A stretch of 56,225 nt of DNA, taken from contig JAAYEM010000030.1 of NCBI GenBank assembly GCA_012728725.1, positions 1 through 56,225 on the forward strand. The letters run 5' to 3'. Numbering within the stretch: the first letter of the stretch is position 1; the number at the start of each line of letters is the position of its first letter. Under the pieces are notes generated by a model. The model was not told the DNA's origin. It was given only the letters and a program-made list of their open reading frames with translations, and did no database searches. The DNA comes from Tissierellia bacterium. Lineage in GTDB: Bacteria > Bacillota > Clostridia > Tissierellales > Tepidimicrobiaceae. Made by a program: the position numbers and the translations under genes. Of the stretch, positions 7,352 through 16,881 are shown one piece after another.

Positions 7352-9988
7352 ATGAAGAAATTAGGATTGCATGAAATAAGGAAGGAATTTTTGCAGTTTT
7401 TCCAAGAGAAGGATCATCTTATTATGCCTAGCTTTTCACTAGTGCCAAAGAATGATAAAAGTTTATTATTGATAAATGCCGGTATGGCACCCTTAAAGCC
7501 CTATTTTACCGGAGAAAAGACCCCTCCCAGCAAGAGGGTTGCCACCTGTCAAAAATGTATTAGGACAGCTGATATTGAAAATGTAGGAAAGACTGACAGG
7601 CATGCCACCTTTTTTGAGATGCTAGGCAATTTTTCTTTTGGGGAATATTTTAAAAAAGAGGCTATAGAGTGGGCCTGGGAGTTTCTAACTGAAAGGTTGG
7701 AAATACCTAAAGAGGCTCTTTGGGCTTCTATATATATAGATGATGATGAGGCCTTTGAGATTTGGAACAAGGTAATAGGTTTAGAGGAAAATAGGATAGT
7801 TCGGTTGGGGAAAGAGGACAATTTTTGGGAGCTGGAAGTAGGTCCCTGTGGTCCTTGTTCTGAGATATATGTAGATAGGGGAGAAAAATATGGTTGTGGC
7901 AGTGAGACATGCAAGCCTGGTTGTGACTGTGATCGGTTTATAGAAGTTTGGAACCTAGTTTTTACCCAATACGATAAGGATGAATTTGGAGAATATCATC
8001 CGTTAGAAAATCCAAATATTGATACTGGAATGGGCCTTGAAAGAATTGCTGCTGTTTTGGAAGGAGCTTCAAATATATTTGAGGTAGAGGAAATAAAGAA
8101 GATACTCAAATCTGTAGAGGATATATCTGGAAAAAGCTATGGACTAGATCATAAGGTGGATACTTCCATAAGGGTTATTACTGACCATGCTAGGGCCATA
8201 ACCTTCTTAGTATCCGATGGAGTACTTCCAAGCAATGAGGGAAGAGGTTATGTGCTTAGGAGATTGATTAGAAGGGCTGCAAGGCATGGCAAATTGTTGG
8301 GAATAGAGGAATCCTTTTTAAATAGAATTATAGGGAAGGTTATTGAATCTTGGCAAATTGAATATTCCCAATTGAAGGAAAGAGAAGAACATATAAAAAA
8401 GATAGTAAAGGCAGAAGAGGAAAAGTTCCAAGAGACTATTCACCAAGGAATTGAAATACTAGAAGGATATATTGAAGAAATGGTTAATAGGGATGAAAAA
8501 CGCCTAAGTGGAGAGAGGGCTTTCAAACTTTATGATACCTATGGTTTTCCACTGGAATTGACTAAGGAGATATTGGAAGAGAGAGGATTAACAGTAGATG
8601 AAGATGGATTTAATGCCCATATGGAAGAGCAGCGTACTAGGGCAAGAAGGGCCAGGGATTCTAAGGATTCCGGTTGGAAGAAAGGCAGTCCAATTGAAGC
8701 CATTGAAGGATATGGGGGCCTATTTAAAGGCTATAAACATTTGGATTGGGAGACAGAAGTTGTGGCTATTTTCATAGATGGAGATATGGTTGATGGATTA
8801 GGAGAAGGAGAAGAGGGTATTATAATTCTTAAGGAAACTCCCTTCTATGCCGAAAGTGGAGGCCAGGTAGGAGATATTGGCTATATAAGGAAGGAAGGAT
8901 TTACTGGAAGGGTTTTAGATACAAAATATACAAAGGATGAAACCATAATCCATTTTGTTAAGGTAGAAGAGGGTAGTATCCACAAGGGAGATAGGGTTTT
9001 TGCAATTGTTGATAAAAGGAATAGAAGGAATATTATGAGAAACCACTCAGCTACCCATCTTCTTCATAGGGCATTAAAGGATGTATTAGGAGAGCATGTA
9101 AATCAAGCAGGGTCTATAGTATTACCCAACAGATTGAGATTTGACTTTACCCATTATGAGGCAGTAAGGGATAGAGAATTGAGTGAAATTGAAAGGATAG
9201 TAAATGAAAAAATTCTTGAATCCCTGGAAGTAAAAGTAATAGAGACTTCTTTGCAAGAATCTGAAGAGATGGGTGTAATAGGCTTGTTTGAAGATAAATA
9301 CAAGGATAGGGTTAGGGTTGTTCAGATGGGGGATTATTCCAAAGAGCTATGTGGAGGAACCCATGTGAATAATACAAGTGAAATTGGACTTTTCAAAATT
9401 ATTAGTGAGTCTAGTATTGCATCAGGGGTTAGAAGGATTGAGGCTATTACTGGAGAAGCCGTTTATGAATATTTGTTGGAGCTAGAAAGGAATATTGATC
9501 ATATATCCCATATTTTAAAGACCAATAGAAATAATACATTGGATAGGGTTTCTAGCCTTGTAGAGGAATTGAAAGAAAAGGAAAGGGAAATAGATGTATT
9601 AAAATCTAAAATGGCTTCCTCTTTAGCGGATGATATATTGAAAGAAAAAGTTAATATTGATGGTGTAAGCCTAATAAGCTATAAGGTAGATAATATGGAT
9701 ATGAACAGTTTAAGGAATTTAGGTGATGAGTTAAGAAATTCATTAGAATCAGGAGTAATAGTTCTGGCAAGTGTTTCCAATGGCAAGATTTCTTTTGTTT
9801 CAATGGTTACTAAAGATTTGGTCAAAAAGGGTATCCATGCTGGGAATATGATCAGGGAAGTGGCCAAAATAACTGGCGGTGGTGGTGGAGGCCGTCCAGA
9901 TATGGCACAGGCTGGAGGTAAGGATGTATCAAAGGTTGATGAGGCCTTAAATCTAGTCCCCAATATAATAAAGGAACAGTTGAAATAA
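7352..9988 (+). CDS. alaS: Alanyl-tRNA synthetase
   Basis: An 878-residue class II synthetase that charges tRNA-Ala. The N-terminal catalytic core starts with EIRKEFLQFFQEKDH and contains PSNEGRGYVLRRLIRRAARHG. The editing domain has the zinc motifs NHSATHLLH (about residues 564-572) and LCGGTHV (about 666-672). The C-terminal DHHA1/C-Ala part carries GGGGGGRPDMAQAGG near 848-862. Length is standard. ATG follows AGAGGTG. It is transcribed from a consensus promoter and ends in a strong hairpin. Confidence 0.98.
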   Translation: MKKLGLHEIRKEFLQFFQEKDHLIMPSFSLVPKNDKSLLLINAGMAPLKPYFTGEKTPPSKRVATCQKCIRTADIENVGKTDRHATFFEMLGNFSFGEYFKKEAIEWAWEFLTERLEIPKEALWASIYIDDDEAFEIWNKVIGLEENRIVRLGKEDNFWELEVGPCGPCSEIYVDRGEKYGCGSETCKPGCDCDRFIEVWNLVFTQYDKDEFGEYHPLENPNIDTGMGLERIAAVLEGASNIFEVEEIKKILKSVEDISGKSYGLDHKVDTSIRVITDHARAITFLVSDGVLPSNEGRGYVLRRLIRRAARHGKLLGIEESFLNRIIGKVIESWQIEYSQLKEREEHIKKIVKAEEEKFQETIHQGIEILEGYIEEMVNRDEKRLSGERAFKLYDTYGFPLELTKEILEERGLTVDEDGFNAHMEEQRTRARRARDSKDSGWKKGSPIEAIEGYGGLFKGYKHLDWETEVVAIFIDGDMVDGLGEGEEGIIILKETPFYAESGGQVGDIGYIRKEGFTGRVLDTKYTKDETIIHFVKVEEGSIHKGDRVFAIVDKRNRRNIMRNHSATHLLHRALKDVLGEHVNQAGSIVLPNRLRFDFTHYEAVRDRELSEIERIVNEKILESLEVKVIETSLQESEEMGVIGLFEDKYKDRVRVVQMGDYSKELCGGTHVNNTSEIGLFKIISESSIASGVRRIEAITGEAVYEYLLELERNIDHISHILKTNRNNTLDRVSSLVEELKEKEREIDVLKSKMASSLADDILKEKVNIDGVSLISYKVDNMDMNSLRNLGDELRNSLESGVIVLASVSNGKISFVSMVTKDLVKKGIHAGNMIREVAKITGGGGGGRPDMAQAGGKDVSKVDEALNLVPNIIKEQLK

Positions 9989-10019
9989 ATATTAGCCATC
10001 CTTGGCTAATATTTATTTT
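9987..10019 (+). terminator. Intrinsic terminator after alaS
   Basis: An 11-bp stem, AAATATTAGCC (9987-9997) with GGCTAATATTT (10004-10014), overlaps the alaS stop codon and is followed by ATTTT. Confidence 0.8.
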
Positions 10020-10072
10020 CATACTGTATAATATATCGATGATATGATATAAATATTATAGGGGGTGTTTTT

Positions 10073-10339
10073 GTGAACAATAACCTTAATGAAACTATGA
10101 AATTTGAGGCACCAAAGGAAAATGTCAGTGAGGCCAAAAAAATAATTTTTGCTGTTTATGAAGCATTAAAAGAAAAGGGCTACGATCCAATCAATCAATT
10201 AATAGGCTATATATTATCAGGTGATCCAACTTATATAACTTCCCATAATAATGCCAGGAGTTTAGTCAGAAAAATTGAAAGGGATGAACTGTTGGAGGAA
10301 ATATTGGGTTCTTATTTAAAAAATGAAAAGGAAGCTTAG
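10073..10339 (+). CDS. ireB: IreB family regulatory phosphoprotein (DUF965)
   Basis: An 88-residue protein with the family features: short N-terminus with a phosphorylatable threonine (T8 in [11 protein letters not shown]), a [28 protein letters not shown] core and [15 protein letters not shown]. Enterococcal IreB is a substrate of the PASTA kinase IreK and tunes cell-wall stress resistance. The start is GTG with AGGGGGTG upstream. It lies between alaS and ruvX as in most Firmicutes (yrzL in Bacillus), here separated from ruvX by two extra genes. Confidence 0.92.
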   Translation: MNNNLNETMKFEAPKENVSEAKKIIFAVYEALKEKGYDPINQLIGYILSGDPTYITSHNNARSLVRKIERDELLEEILGSYLKNEKEA

Positions 10340-10352
10340 GAGAGAAATATAA

Positions 10353-12512
10353 GTGAGGATAGGTAGATTTTTTCTTATAGTACTTGTATTTTTATCTATA
10401 GTATCAATAAATAAATACAGCTACGGTATGGAGAATACAGGAATAGATAATAAGGTTTATGTCCTTGTGGTAAACAAGCTTACCCTAAAGGATATAGATA
10501 AAATGCCCAATCTGCAAAATTTGACCCATGAAGGTAGTTTTGGATTGATGAATGTTAGAGGATTAAACGGCTATAGGGGCGGGGAAGGTTTTGCAACTAT
10601 AAATGCTTCAGCTAAAGCCTATGCCAATAATGAAAGTAGCCAATTTTATAATTTAAATCAGGTATATAAAAAGATTTATGAAAACAGGGCTGGAAGCCTA
10701 GATAAGGAGTATGCTATAGGCAATATTCAAATAGGTAGACTATATAATCAAAACCAGGATAATGATTATACACCCCATATAGGAGCCCTAGGTGATAGTA
10801 TTCATAAAGGAAAGCTTAAAACAGCAGTTTTTGGAAATAGCGATACAGATGAAGAAAATATAAGAACTGCGGCACTGATTCCTATGGACTCAAAAGGACT
10901 TATTGATTACGGCGATGTAGATAATACCCTTACTGAAGATATGGACTATCCCTATGGGATAAAAACCGATTATAATAAGATATTAAAGGATTTACTTGAT
11001 GCTAGCTCCAAAGCATCTTTAATAGTTATTGATACAGGCGACCTTTACAGGCTTCATACTTACGGTGGCCACTTATCAATGGACATGTTCAATAAAAAGA
11101 GAGATATGATATTGGAAGATATAGATAAATTTATTGGCAATCTAATATCCAGTATAGATAGGGAAAAGTCCCTACTAATAGTACTTAGCCCAAATAGTGG
11201 AGAGGAAAGGATAGATGGAAATAGATTATCTCCAATCCTATTATGGGGAAGGGATTTTAAAAAGGGAACAGTAATATCTACTACTACAAATAGGACTGGT
11301 ATTATATCCAATTTAGATATAGCACCTACCATAGCCAATTTTTTAAATACCCCCTTAGACAATATGGCTGGAAACATTATAAAATCTGTAGAGAAGGATA
11401 ATCCAATTGAATATATAAATTCTATCAATAAAAAGATCAATACAACCTCAATGGTAAGGTCTAAGACCTTATCCACCTACGGCACAATATCTGCTATAGT
11501 GCTCTTATTAATAATATCCTTATTTTTATTAAATATGAGGCTGGATAATAGATTAGGGAAATGGATCAAAACTATACTCCTATTGTTGTATGGGATGCCA
11601 TTGGTGTTTATATTGATATCATTATTTTTTAGTAGTAATTTATATAGATTTATATTGGGATTAGCCCTATTCATATTTATTTTTACACTATTTTTAAATA
11701 GATACCAAGGCACTAAAACTGTGTTTTTTATGACCCATATATATTTAGTAATTATAATAGCCGATATATTACTGGACGGTATTATTACTAAGTTTTCTGT
11801 GCTAAGCCATGATCCCATAATAGGGGCAAGATATTATGGGATAGGAAATGAGATGGTGGGAGTATTTTTAGCGGCAGCCACCTTAAGCAGTGGCTTATTA
11901 TATAATAAGTTTAATAATAGATATTTGTCCTTGGCAATACTTATTGTTTCTACTATACTAGTAGGTTATCCAAAATTGGGAGCAAATGTAGGTGGTACTA
12001 TTGCATTTATGTTTGCAAGCCTATATTTTATTTTGGAAACCATGAATAGGCCATTAAGTTTTAAAAATATTGCCTTAATATTCATTATAATAGGTGGAGT
12101 AATTGCTGTTCTAGGTTATATAGATAGTCAATTAAATCCCAACCCAACCCACTTGGGGAGGACTTTAATCCATATAGGAAATAATGGAATTTCAATAGTA
12201 AGAAACATAATAAATAGGAAGCTACTTATGAATGTTAGATTGGTTGGTGTATCTACTTGGACAAAAGTATTGCTTGTAAACATTTTTGCCCAATTTGCAG
12301 CCTTATATTTTAGTAAAAACAATCTTAAAAAACTATACAATAGTAATTTGGGAAAAGGTATACTGTCATCCTTGCTGGGTAGCATATTTGGATTTCTAGC
12401 CAATGATTCTGGATTGATACTGGCTGCCATATCCATAAATCTAGTTACCTTATTCCTGCTATTTATCATTATAAATAATGAGGAAATATATGGAGAACAG
12501 GAAGTGAATTGA
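10353..12512 (+). CDS. Membrane protein with alkaline-phosphatase-like ectodomain
   Basis: A 719-residue protein with an N-terminal signal/anchor (residues 5-25), an extracytoplasmic domain to about 375, then a C-terminal half with about nine to ten membrane segments. The ectodomain has alkaline phosphatase/sulfatase-superfamily traits: VYVLVVNKL at its start, SLIVIDTGDLYRL midway and NLDIAPTIANFLNTP near its end. The usual metal-binding Asp/His set is not clearly complete, so activity is uncertain. It starts with GTG 13 bases after ireB and its stop overlaps the next gene. Proteins of this build are usually left hypothetical; a role in envelope polymer or lipid modification is a guess. Confidence 0.65.
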   Translation: MRIGRFFLIVLVFLSIVSINKYSYGMENTGIDNKVYVLVVNKLTLKDIDKMPNLQNLTHEGSFGLMNVRGLNGYRGGEGFATINASAKAYANNESSQFYNLNQVYKKIYENRAGSLDKEYAIGNIQIGRLYNQNQDNDYTPHIGALGDSIHKGKLKTAVFGNSDTDEENIRTAALIPMDSKGLIDYGDVDNTLTEDMDYPYGIKTDYNKILKDLLDASSKASLIVIDTGDLYRLHTYGGHLSMDMFNKKRDMILEDIDKFIGNLISSIDREKSLLIVLSPNSGEERIDGNRLSPILLWGRDFKKGTVISTTTNRTGIISNLDIAPTIANFLNTPLDNMAGNIIKSVEKDNPIEYINSINKKINTTSMVRSKTLSTYGTISAIVLLLIISLFLLNMRLDNRLGKWIKTILLLLYGMPLVFILISLFFSSNLYRFILGLALFIFIFTLFLNRYQGTKTVFFMTHIYLVIIIADILLDGIITKFSVLSHDPIIGARYYGIGNEMVGVFLAAATLSSGLLYNKFNNRYLSLAILIVSTILVGYPKLGANVGGTIAFMFASLYFILETMNRPLSFKNIALIFIIIGGVIAVLGYIDSQLNPNPTHLGRTLIHIGNNGISIVRNIINRKLLMNVRLVGVSTWTKVLLVNIFAQFAALYFSKNNLKKLYNSNLGKGILSSLLGSIFGFLANDSGLILAAISINLVTLFLLFIIINNEEIYGEQEVN

Positions 12513-13462
12513 TATTGGAAAGGATAAAATTGGGGAATACGGATATTGAAGTATCAAGGTTATGTTTTGGTTCCTTGACTATGACGCCCTTTCAGGCTAA
12601 TTTAACTATAGAAGAAGGGGCTTACCTTATACAATATGCCTATGAAAAGGGGATTAACTTTTTAGATACAGCTGAAATATATGATAATTATAGATATATA
12701 AGAGAAGGTTTAAAGGGTATAAATAGAGAAGATTATGTAATTGCTACTAAATGTTATGCATATACTAAAGATATGGCACAAAAAAGTTTGGATACTGCAT
12801 TAAAAGAATTAGATACAGATTATATAGATATATTTATGCTACACGAGCAAGAAAGTATCCACACTTTGAGAGGCCATTGGGAGGCTATCGAGTACTTTTT
12901 GAAGGCTAAAAGCAAAGGAAAAATAAAAGCTATAGGTATTTCTACCCACAGGATAGAAGGGGTTTTAGGGGCAATACAATTGGAGGAAATAGAGGTAATC
13001 CATCCCATTGTGAATAAATATGGTTTAGGAATACAGGATGGGAATATTGATGATATGCTCAAGGTATTAAAGGATGCTTTTAATAGGGGAAAGGGTATAT
13101 ATGGCATGAAACCCTTGGGAGGTGGCCATTTGATTGACCAGGTTCAGGAAGCTTTCAATTTTGTAAAGAATATCCCCTATATCCATTCCTTTGCCATTGG
13201 GATGCAGTCCAAAGAGGAGATAGATTGCAATATCCATTTATTAGAAACTGGACTAATTCCAGAAGAGTTTAAGGTATATTTGCAGAGGAAAAAGAGAAGA
13301 TTAATAGTTGCCGATTATTGTATAGGCTGCGGTAATTGTGTCGACACATGTAAGCAAGGAGGAATCAAATTAGTTGATGGTAAGGCAAAACCCAATGGAA
13401 ATTGTATACTGTGTGGCTATTGTGCAAGGAATTGCCCTGAGTTTTGTATAAAGGTGGTATAA
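12509..13462 (+). CDS. Aldo-keto reductase with C-terminal 2x[4Fe-4S] ferredoxin domain
   Basis: A 317-residue protein. Residues 1-~255 are an aldo-keto reductase barrel: [21 protein letters not shown] with D and Y of the active site, and DIFMLHEQ. The C-terminus has two ferredoxin motifs, [11 protein letters not shown] and [15 protein letters not shown], holding two [4Fe-4S] clusters. The combination suggests electron transfer between an NAD(P)-like or organic substrate and ferredoxin-type clusters; the substrate is unknown. The start is TTG at 12509, overlapping the previous stop; a second TTG two codons on is possible. It sits one base before ruvX. Confidence 0.85.
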   Translation: MILERIKLGNTDIEVSRLCFGSLTMTPFQANLTIEEGAYLIQYAYEKGINFLDTAEIYDNYRYIREGLKGINREDYVIATKCYAYTKDMAQKSLDTALKELDTDYIDIFMLHEQESIHTLRGHWEAIEYFLKAKSKGKIKAIGISTHRIEGVLGAIQLEEIEVIHPIVNKYGLGIQDGNIDDMLKVLKDAFNRGKGIYGMKPLGGGHLIDQVQEAFNFVKNIPYIHSFAIGMQSKEEIDCNIHLLETGLIPEEFKVYLQRKKRRLIVADYCIGCGNCVDTCKQGGIKLVDGKAKPNGNCILCGYCARNCPEFCIKVV

Positions 13463-13463
13463 T

Positions 13464-13880
13464 ATGGAAAGGATTATGGGATTGGATGTAGGCGATAAAA
13501 CCATTGGAGTTGCAATAAGTGATCCCCTATTGCTTACAGCCCAAGGGCTTAAAACCATAAGAAGGGAAAGCTATAAAAAGGATATGAAACAGATAGAAGA
13601 TATTATAAGGGAGTATAATATTACCAAAATTGTTGTAGGCTTTCCTAAAAATATGAACAATACCGTAGGCCCTCAGGGGGAAAAGGTATTGGAATTTGTA
13701 GATAAGCTTAAGAAAAGAGTAAATATAGAAATAATATTAGAGGATGAAAGGTTAACCACAGTGGCCGCAGAAAGGATCCTAATTGAGGGGGATATGGGTA
13801 GGAAGAATAGGAAAAAGGTAATCGACAAGGTGGCAGCTACTTATATATTGCAGACTTATTTAGATAAAAGAAGAAGGTGA
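13464..13880 (+). CDS. ruvX: Holliday junction resolvase RuvX (YqgF)
   Basis: A 138-residue RNase H-fold protein with the YqgF signatures: [15 protein letters not shown] with catalytic D7, [23 protein letters not shown] and a final [13 protein letters not shown]. The family acts in Holliday junction cleavage and/or 16S rRNA 5' processing. Translated from an ATG overlapping GGTGGTATA two bases after the reductase; DUF1292 follows after 4 bases, as in the yrrK-yrzB pair of Bacillus. Confidence 0.94.
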   Translation: MERIMGLDVGDKTIGVAISDPLLLTAQGLKTIRRESYKKDMKQIEDIIREYNITKIVVGFPKNMNNTVGPQGEKVLEFVDKLKKRVNIEIILEDERLTTVAAERILIEGDMGRKNRKKVIDKVAATYILQTYLDKRRR

Positions 13881-13884
13881 AATT

Positions 13885-14136
13885 ATGAAGGAAATAGTGA
13901 CTTTATTAGATGAAATGGGTAATAAAGTGGAATTTGAAGTATTAGCGACCTTTGGTTTAGATGATATAGATTATGCAGCCTTATTACCTGTAGATGATAT
14001 AGAGGCATCAACCTATATACTAAGAATTGAATATGACGAAGAGGGAAACCTAGTATTAGTTGGTATTGATGATGAAAAGGAGCTTAGGGATGCTATTACT
14101 GCTTATGAAGAGATCTTAAAGGATAGATTACAGTAA
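13885..14136 (+). CDS. DUF1292 domain protein (YrzB-like)
   Basis: An 83-residue acidic protein; the order DEMGNKVEFEVLATF, YAALLPVDD and YILRIEYDEEG fits DUF1292. Function unknown; it is almost always next to ruvX in Firmicutes (yrzB). It probably shares the ruvX transcript, since only 4 bases separate them and AAGAAGGTG precedes its ATG. Confidence 0.85.
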   Translation: MKEIVTLLDEMGNKVEFEVLATFGLDDIDYAALLPVDDIEASTYILRIEYDEEGNLVLVGIDDEKELRDAITAYEEILKDRLQ

Positions 14137-14146
14137 ATTTCAAGGG

Positions 14147-14175
14147 TTGACAAGTTGGGAATATACTAGTATCCT
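14147..14175 (+). promoter_or_regulatory. Promoter and possible operator of the Fur gene
   Basis: TTGACA (14147-14152) and TATCCT (14170-14175) are 17 bases apart; TATAAT lies 5 bases further. The palindrome ATACTAGTAT, flanked by GG on the left and CC on the right, sits in the spacer and could be an operator. It does not match the GATAATnATTATC Fur box closely. Confidence 0.45.
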
Positions 14176-14204
14176 ATAATATATGATAATAAGCGGGTGA
14201 AAAT

Positions 14205-14639
14205 ATGCATATAGATATGGAAAGTGTGAAGGATAAGTTTAGGGAAGAAGGGTATAAACTTACTACCCAAAGGCGGGCAATATTAGATGTTATTGTAGAA
14301 AACCATGAAAAACATTTAAATCCAGAAGAGATTTATGATATAGTTAAGCTAAAGTATCCAGAAATCGGTATAGCTACGGTATATAGGACTTTACAGCTAT
14401 TAGAAAAATTAAATATAGTCTACAAGGTAAATTTCGATGATGGGTATAATAGATATGAACTGAATTACGATTCAGAAAACCATCAACATCATCATCTAAT
14501 ATGTTTGAAATGTGGAGAAGTTGTGGAAGTCAAATTAGATTTGTTGGAAAATTTAGAAAATCAAATCGAAACGGAAAACGATTTTAAGATTATAGACCAC
14601 AATGTAAAGTTTTTTGGCTACTGTGCTAAATGCCGATAG
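14205..14639 (+). CDS. Fur family metal-responsive regulator
   Basis: A 144-residue Fur-family repressor: winged helix in residues 1-85 (TTQRRAILDVI, GIATVYRTLQLLEKL recognition helix), then a dimer/metal domain with HQHHHLICLKCGEVVEV and the C-terminal CAKC. The two CxxC pairs form the structural zinc site. Glu rather than Asp after CGEVV and no PerR-like HxH spacing favour Fur or Zur over PerR. Iron is the likely ligand, not provable here. Start ATG follows GCGGGTG. It is monocistronic, bounded by its own promoter and terminator. Confidence 0.88.
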   Translation: MHIDMESVKDKFREEGYKLTTQRRAILDVIVENHEKHLNPEEIYDIVKLKYPEIGIATVYRTLQLLEKLNIVYKVNFDDGYNRYELNYDSENHQHHHLICLKCGEVVEVKLDLLENLENQIETENDFKIIDHNVKFFGYCAKCR

Positions 14640-14640
14640 T

Positions 14641-14667
14641 GAATCCCATTTTGGGGTTCATTTTTTT
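14641..14667 (+). terminator. Intrinsic terminator after the Fur gene
   Basis: GAATCCC (14641-14647) pairs with GGGGTTC (14653-14659), followed by A and seven T. Confidence 0.85.
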
Positions 14668-14675
14668 AGGAAGTT

Positions 14676-14704
14676 TTTACAGGAATCTGGTGACTAGATA
14701 TGAT
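14676..14704 (+). promoter_or_regulatory. Sigma-A promoter of the RNase J gene
   Basis: TTTACA (14676-14681), 17-base spacer, TATGAT (14699-14704). Confidence 0.65.
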
Positions 14705-14740
14705 AACAAATGGAGAAATTAATAAAAAGGAGATGATAAA

Positions 14741-16408
14741 ATGGGAAGAAGAGCAAATAGATTGAAAATAATTCCACTAGGTGGATTAGATGAAATAGGC
14801 AAGAATATTACCGTTATTGAATATAAGGACGATATAATAGTTATCGATTGTGGTATGAGTTTTCCGGAAGATGAGATGCTGGGAATTGATGTAGTAATAC
14901 CAGATATCAGCTATTTATTAAAGAGCAAGGATAAGATAAAAGGTATTATATTAACCCATGGACATGAAGATCATATCGGAGGATTGCCCTATTTACTTAC
15001 TAAATTAAATATACCAATATACGGTACAAAGTTAACCCTTGGAATGGTGGAGAATAAGCTTAAGGAGCATAGGCTAGAAAATGTTAGTTTAAATGAAATA
15101 AAGGCCAATGATAAGATAAAATTAGGATGTTTTACTATTGAATTCATAAGAGTCACCCATAGCATACCTGGAGCCGTTGCATTAGCTATAAATACTCCCG
15201 TGGGTATGGTAGTTCATACTGGAGACTTTAAAGTAGATTTTACTCCACTGGATGATGATAATGTTATAGATTTGCATAAATTTGCGGAAATAGGGAGCAA
15301 GGGAGTATTAGTATTAATGGCCGATAGTACCAATGTGGAGAGGCCTGGATATACCATGTCTGAAAGGACTGTAGGAGATACCTTCAACGATATATTCATG
15401 AGGGCTAATCACAGGATAATAGTGGCTACTTTTGCTTCAAATATCCATAGGATACAGCAAGTTATTGATGCAGCCGAACTATTCAATAGGAAGGTTGTAG
15501 TTTCCGGCAGAAGTATGATAAATACCATAAATGTAGCCTTTGAATTAGGCTATCTAAGGATTAATGAGGGAACTTTAATCGATATAAACGATATCAATAA
15601 GTATCCAGGCAATCAAATTGTTGTACTAACTACGGGTAGTCAAGGGGAACCCATGTCAGCCTTATCCAGGATGGCCTTTTCTGAACACAAAAAGATAGAA
15701 CTGGTGCCAGAAGACTTAGTAATAATTTCTGCTTCCCCTATACCGGGCAATGAGAAGACGGTTTTTAAGGTAATCAACAAACTGATTGAAATAGGAACTA
15801 AGGTAGTTTATGAATCCTTGGCAGATGTGCACGTGTCTGGCCATGCCTGTCAAGAAGAATTAAAATTGATTCATACCTTAATAAAACCCAAATTTTTTAT
15901 TCCTGTTCATGGAGAGTATAGGCATCTAAAGAGGCATGCTGAACTGGCTATGGAATTAGGAATGCCTAAGGAAAATATATTTATTGCCAGCAATGGTTCA
16001 GTTATTGAATTTACTAAAAACACAGGGGCCATAACCCAGACTGTACAGTCGGGCAACATTTTAGTAGATGGTTTAGGAATAGGAGATGTGGGAAATATAG
16101 TCCTTCGTGATAGAAAACATCTGTCAGAAGATGGATTGATAGTAATAGTTGTAACTATGAGCAAACAGGAAGGCAAGGTAATTGCTGGTCCAGATATAAT
16201 ATCTAGAGGCTTTGTATATGTCAGGGAATCAGAAGATTTAATGGAAGAAGCTAGAATGATAGTTAGAGAAGTGCTGACGGAATGTGAGAGGAAGAACATA
16301 ACCGATTGGGCAACCTTAAAATCCAGTATTAGAGATGCCCTGAGAGGTTATATATATGAAAAGATAAAAAGAAATCCAATGATATTGCCCATTATAATGG
16401 AAGTATAA
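14741..16408 (+). CDS. rnj: Ribonuclease J
   Basis: A 555-residue metallo-beta-lactamase/beta-CASP ribonuclease acting in mRNA decay and rRNA maturation. The zinc motif THGHEDHIGG gives H73, H75, D77 and H78; further motifs are HTGDFKVDF and the beta-CASP ADSTNVERPG and FIPVHGEYRHLK. The C-terminal domain is present (length standard for RNase J1/J2). It has its own promoter, an AAAAGGAG ribosome site and a strong terminator, so it is a single-gene unit inserted in the yrr-like neighbourhood. Confidence 0.96.
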   Translation: MGRRANRLKIIPLGGLDEIGKNITVIEYKDDIIVIDCGMSFPEDEMLGIDVVIPDISYLLKSKDKIKGIILTHGHEDHIGGLPYLLTKLNIPIYGTKLTLGMVENKLKEHRLENVSLNEIKANDKIKLGCFTIEFIRVTHSIPGAVALAINTPVGMVVHTGDFKVDFTPLDDDNVIDLHKFAEIGSKGVLVLMADSTNVERPGYTMSERTVGDTFNDIFMRANHRIIVATFASNIHRIQQVIDAAELFNRKVVVSGRSMINTINVAFELGYLRINEGTLIDINDINKYPGNQIVVLTTGSQGEPMSALSRMAFSEHKKIELVPEDLVIISASPIPGNEKTVFKVINKLIEIGTKVVYESLADVHVSGHACQEELKLIHTLIKPKFFIPVHGEYRHLKRHAELAMELGMPKENIFIASNGSVIEFTKNTGAITQTVQSGNILVDGLGIGDVGNIVLRDRKHLSEDGLIVIVVTMSKQEGKVIAGPDIISRGFVYVRESEDLMEEARMIVREVLTECERKNITDWATLKSSIRDALRGYIYEKIKRNPMILPIIMEV

Positions 16409-16412
16409 AATT

Positions 16413-16451
16413 AAAATCCTAGCATATTCTTTTAGAATATGCTGGGATTTT
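16413..16451 (+). terminator. Terminator hairpin after the RNase J gene
   Basis: A 17-base arm (16413-16429) pairs with 16435-16451 with one mismatch, around TTTTA; the 3' arm ends in TTTT. Confidence 0.8.
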
Positions 16452-16464
16452 CCTCTGTTAGCCC

Positions 16465-16493
16465 TATTCAATGCATAATAATAATGATATAAT
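16465..16493 (+). promoter_or_regulatory. Extended -10 promoter of the YlbF-family gene
   Basis: TGATATAAT (TG at 16485, TATAAT at 16488-16493) is an extended -10; the -35 (TATTCA, 17 bases upstream) is weak. Confidence 0.5.
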
Positions 16494-16525
16494 ATGGAAA
16501 TAAAGGATAAGGAGATGATTATAAA

Positions 16526-16858
16526 ATGGACAATGTTTATAATCAAGCTCATAAATTGGCAAGGGCAATAAAGGAATCGGAGGAATATAAATCCTATGTG
16601 GAAAAGAGAAAAATTGTATATGCCAATGAAAAAAATAGGAAAATGGTTGAAGATTTTAGAGAGAAGGTACTAAAGGTACAATTAGACCGGATGTCAGGTA
16701 AAGAAGTAGATAAGGAGACCATGGAAAGGATAAAGAAACTAGAGGAAGTATTAATGCTAAATCCATCAATAAATGAATTTTTGAAGGCTGAGCTTAGATT
16801 TAGCCAAATGGTTCAAGATATTAACAAGATAATTGGAGAAGCTATAGAAGTAGAATAA
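16526..16858 (+). CDS. YlbF/YmcA family protein
   Basis: A 110-residue all-helical protein: AHKLARAIKESEEYKSY at the N-terminus and NEFLKAELRFSQMVQDINKII at the C-terminus are typical of the YlbF/YmcA family. In Bacillus, YlbF-YmcA-YaaT form a complex that affects RNase Y activity, sporulation and competence. Its position after RNase J is compatible with RNA metabolism. It cannot be assigned to YlbF versus YmcA because it lacks distinctive cysteines. ATG follows AAGGAG. Confidence 0.82.
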   Translation: MDNVYNQAHKLARAIKESEEYKSYVEKRKIVYANEKNRKMVEDFREKVLKVQLDRMSGKEVDKETMERIKKLEEVLMLNPSINEFLKAELRFSQMVQDINKIIGEAIEVE

Positions 16859-16881
16859 AATTATTAATAGGTGGGATATAT

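Noticed and set aside
7549-7914. Long minus-strand ORFs inside alaS and other genes
   Set aside because: They are antisense shadows of conserved genes, with no ribosome site or recognisable domain.
16859-16881. PreQ1 riboswitch for queT
   Set aside because: Only 23 bases separate queT from the preceding gene, and no PreQ1 motif lies upstream of that gene either.
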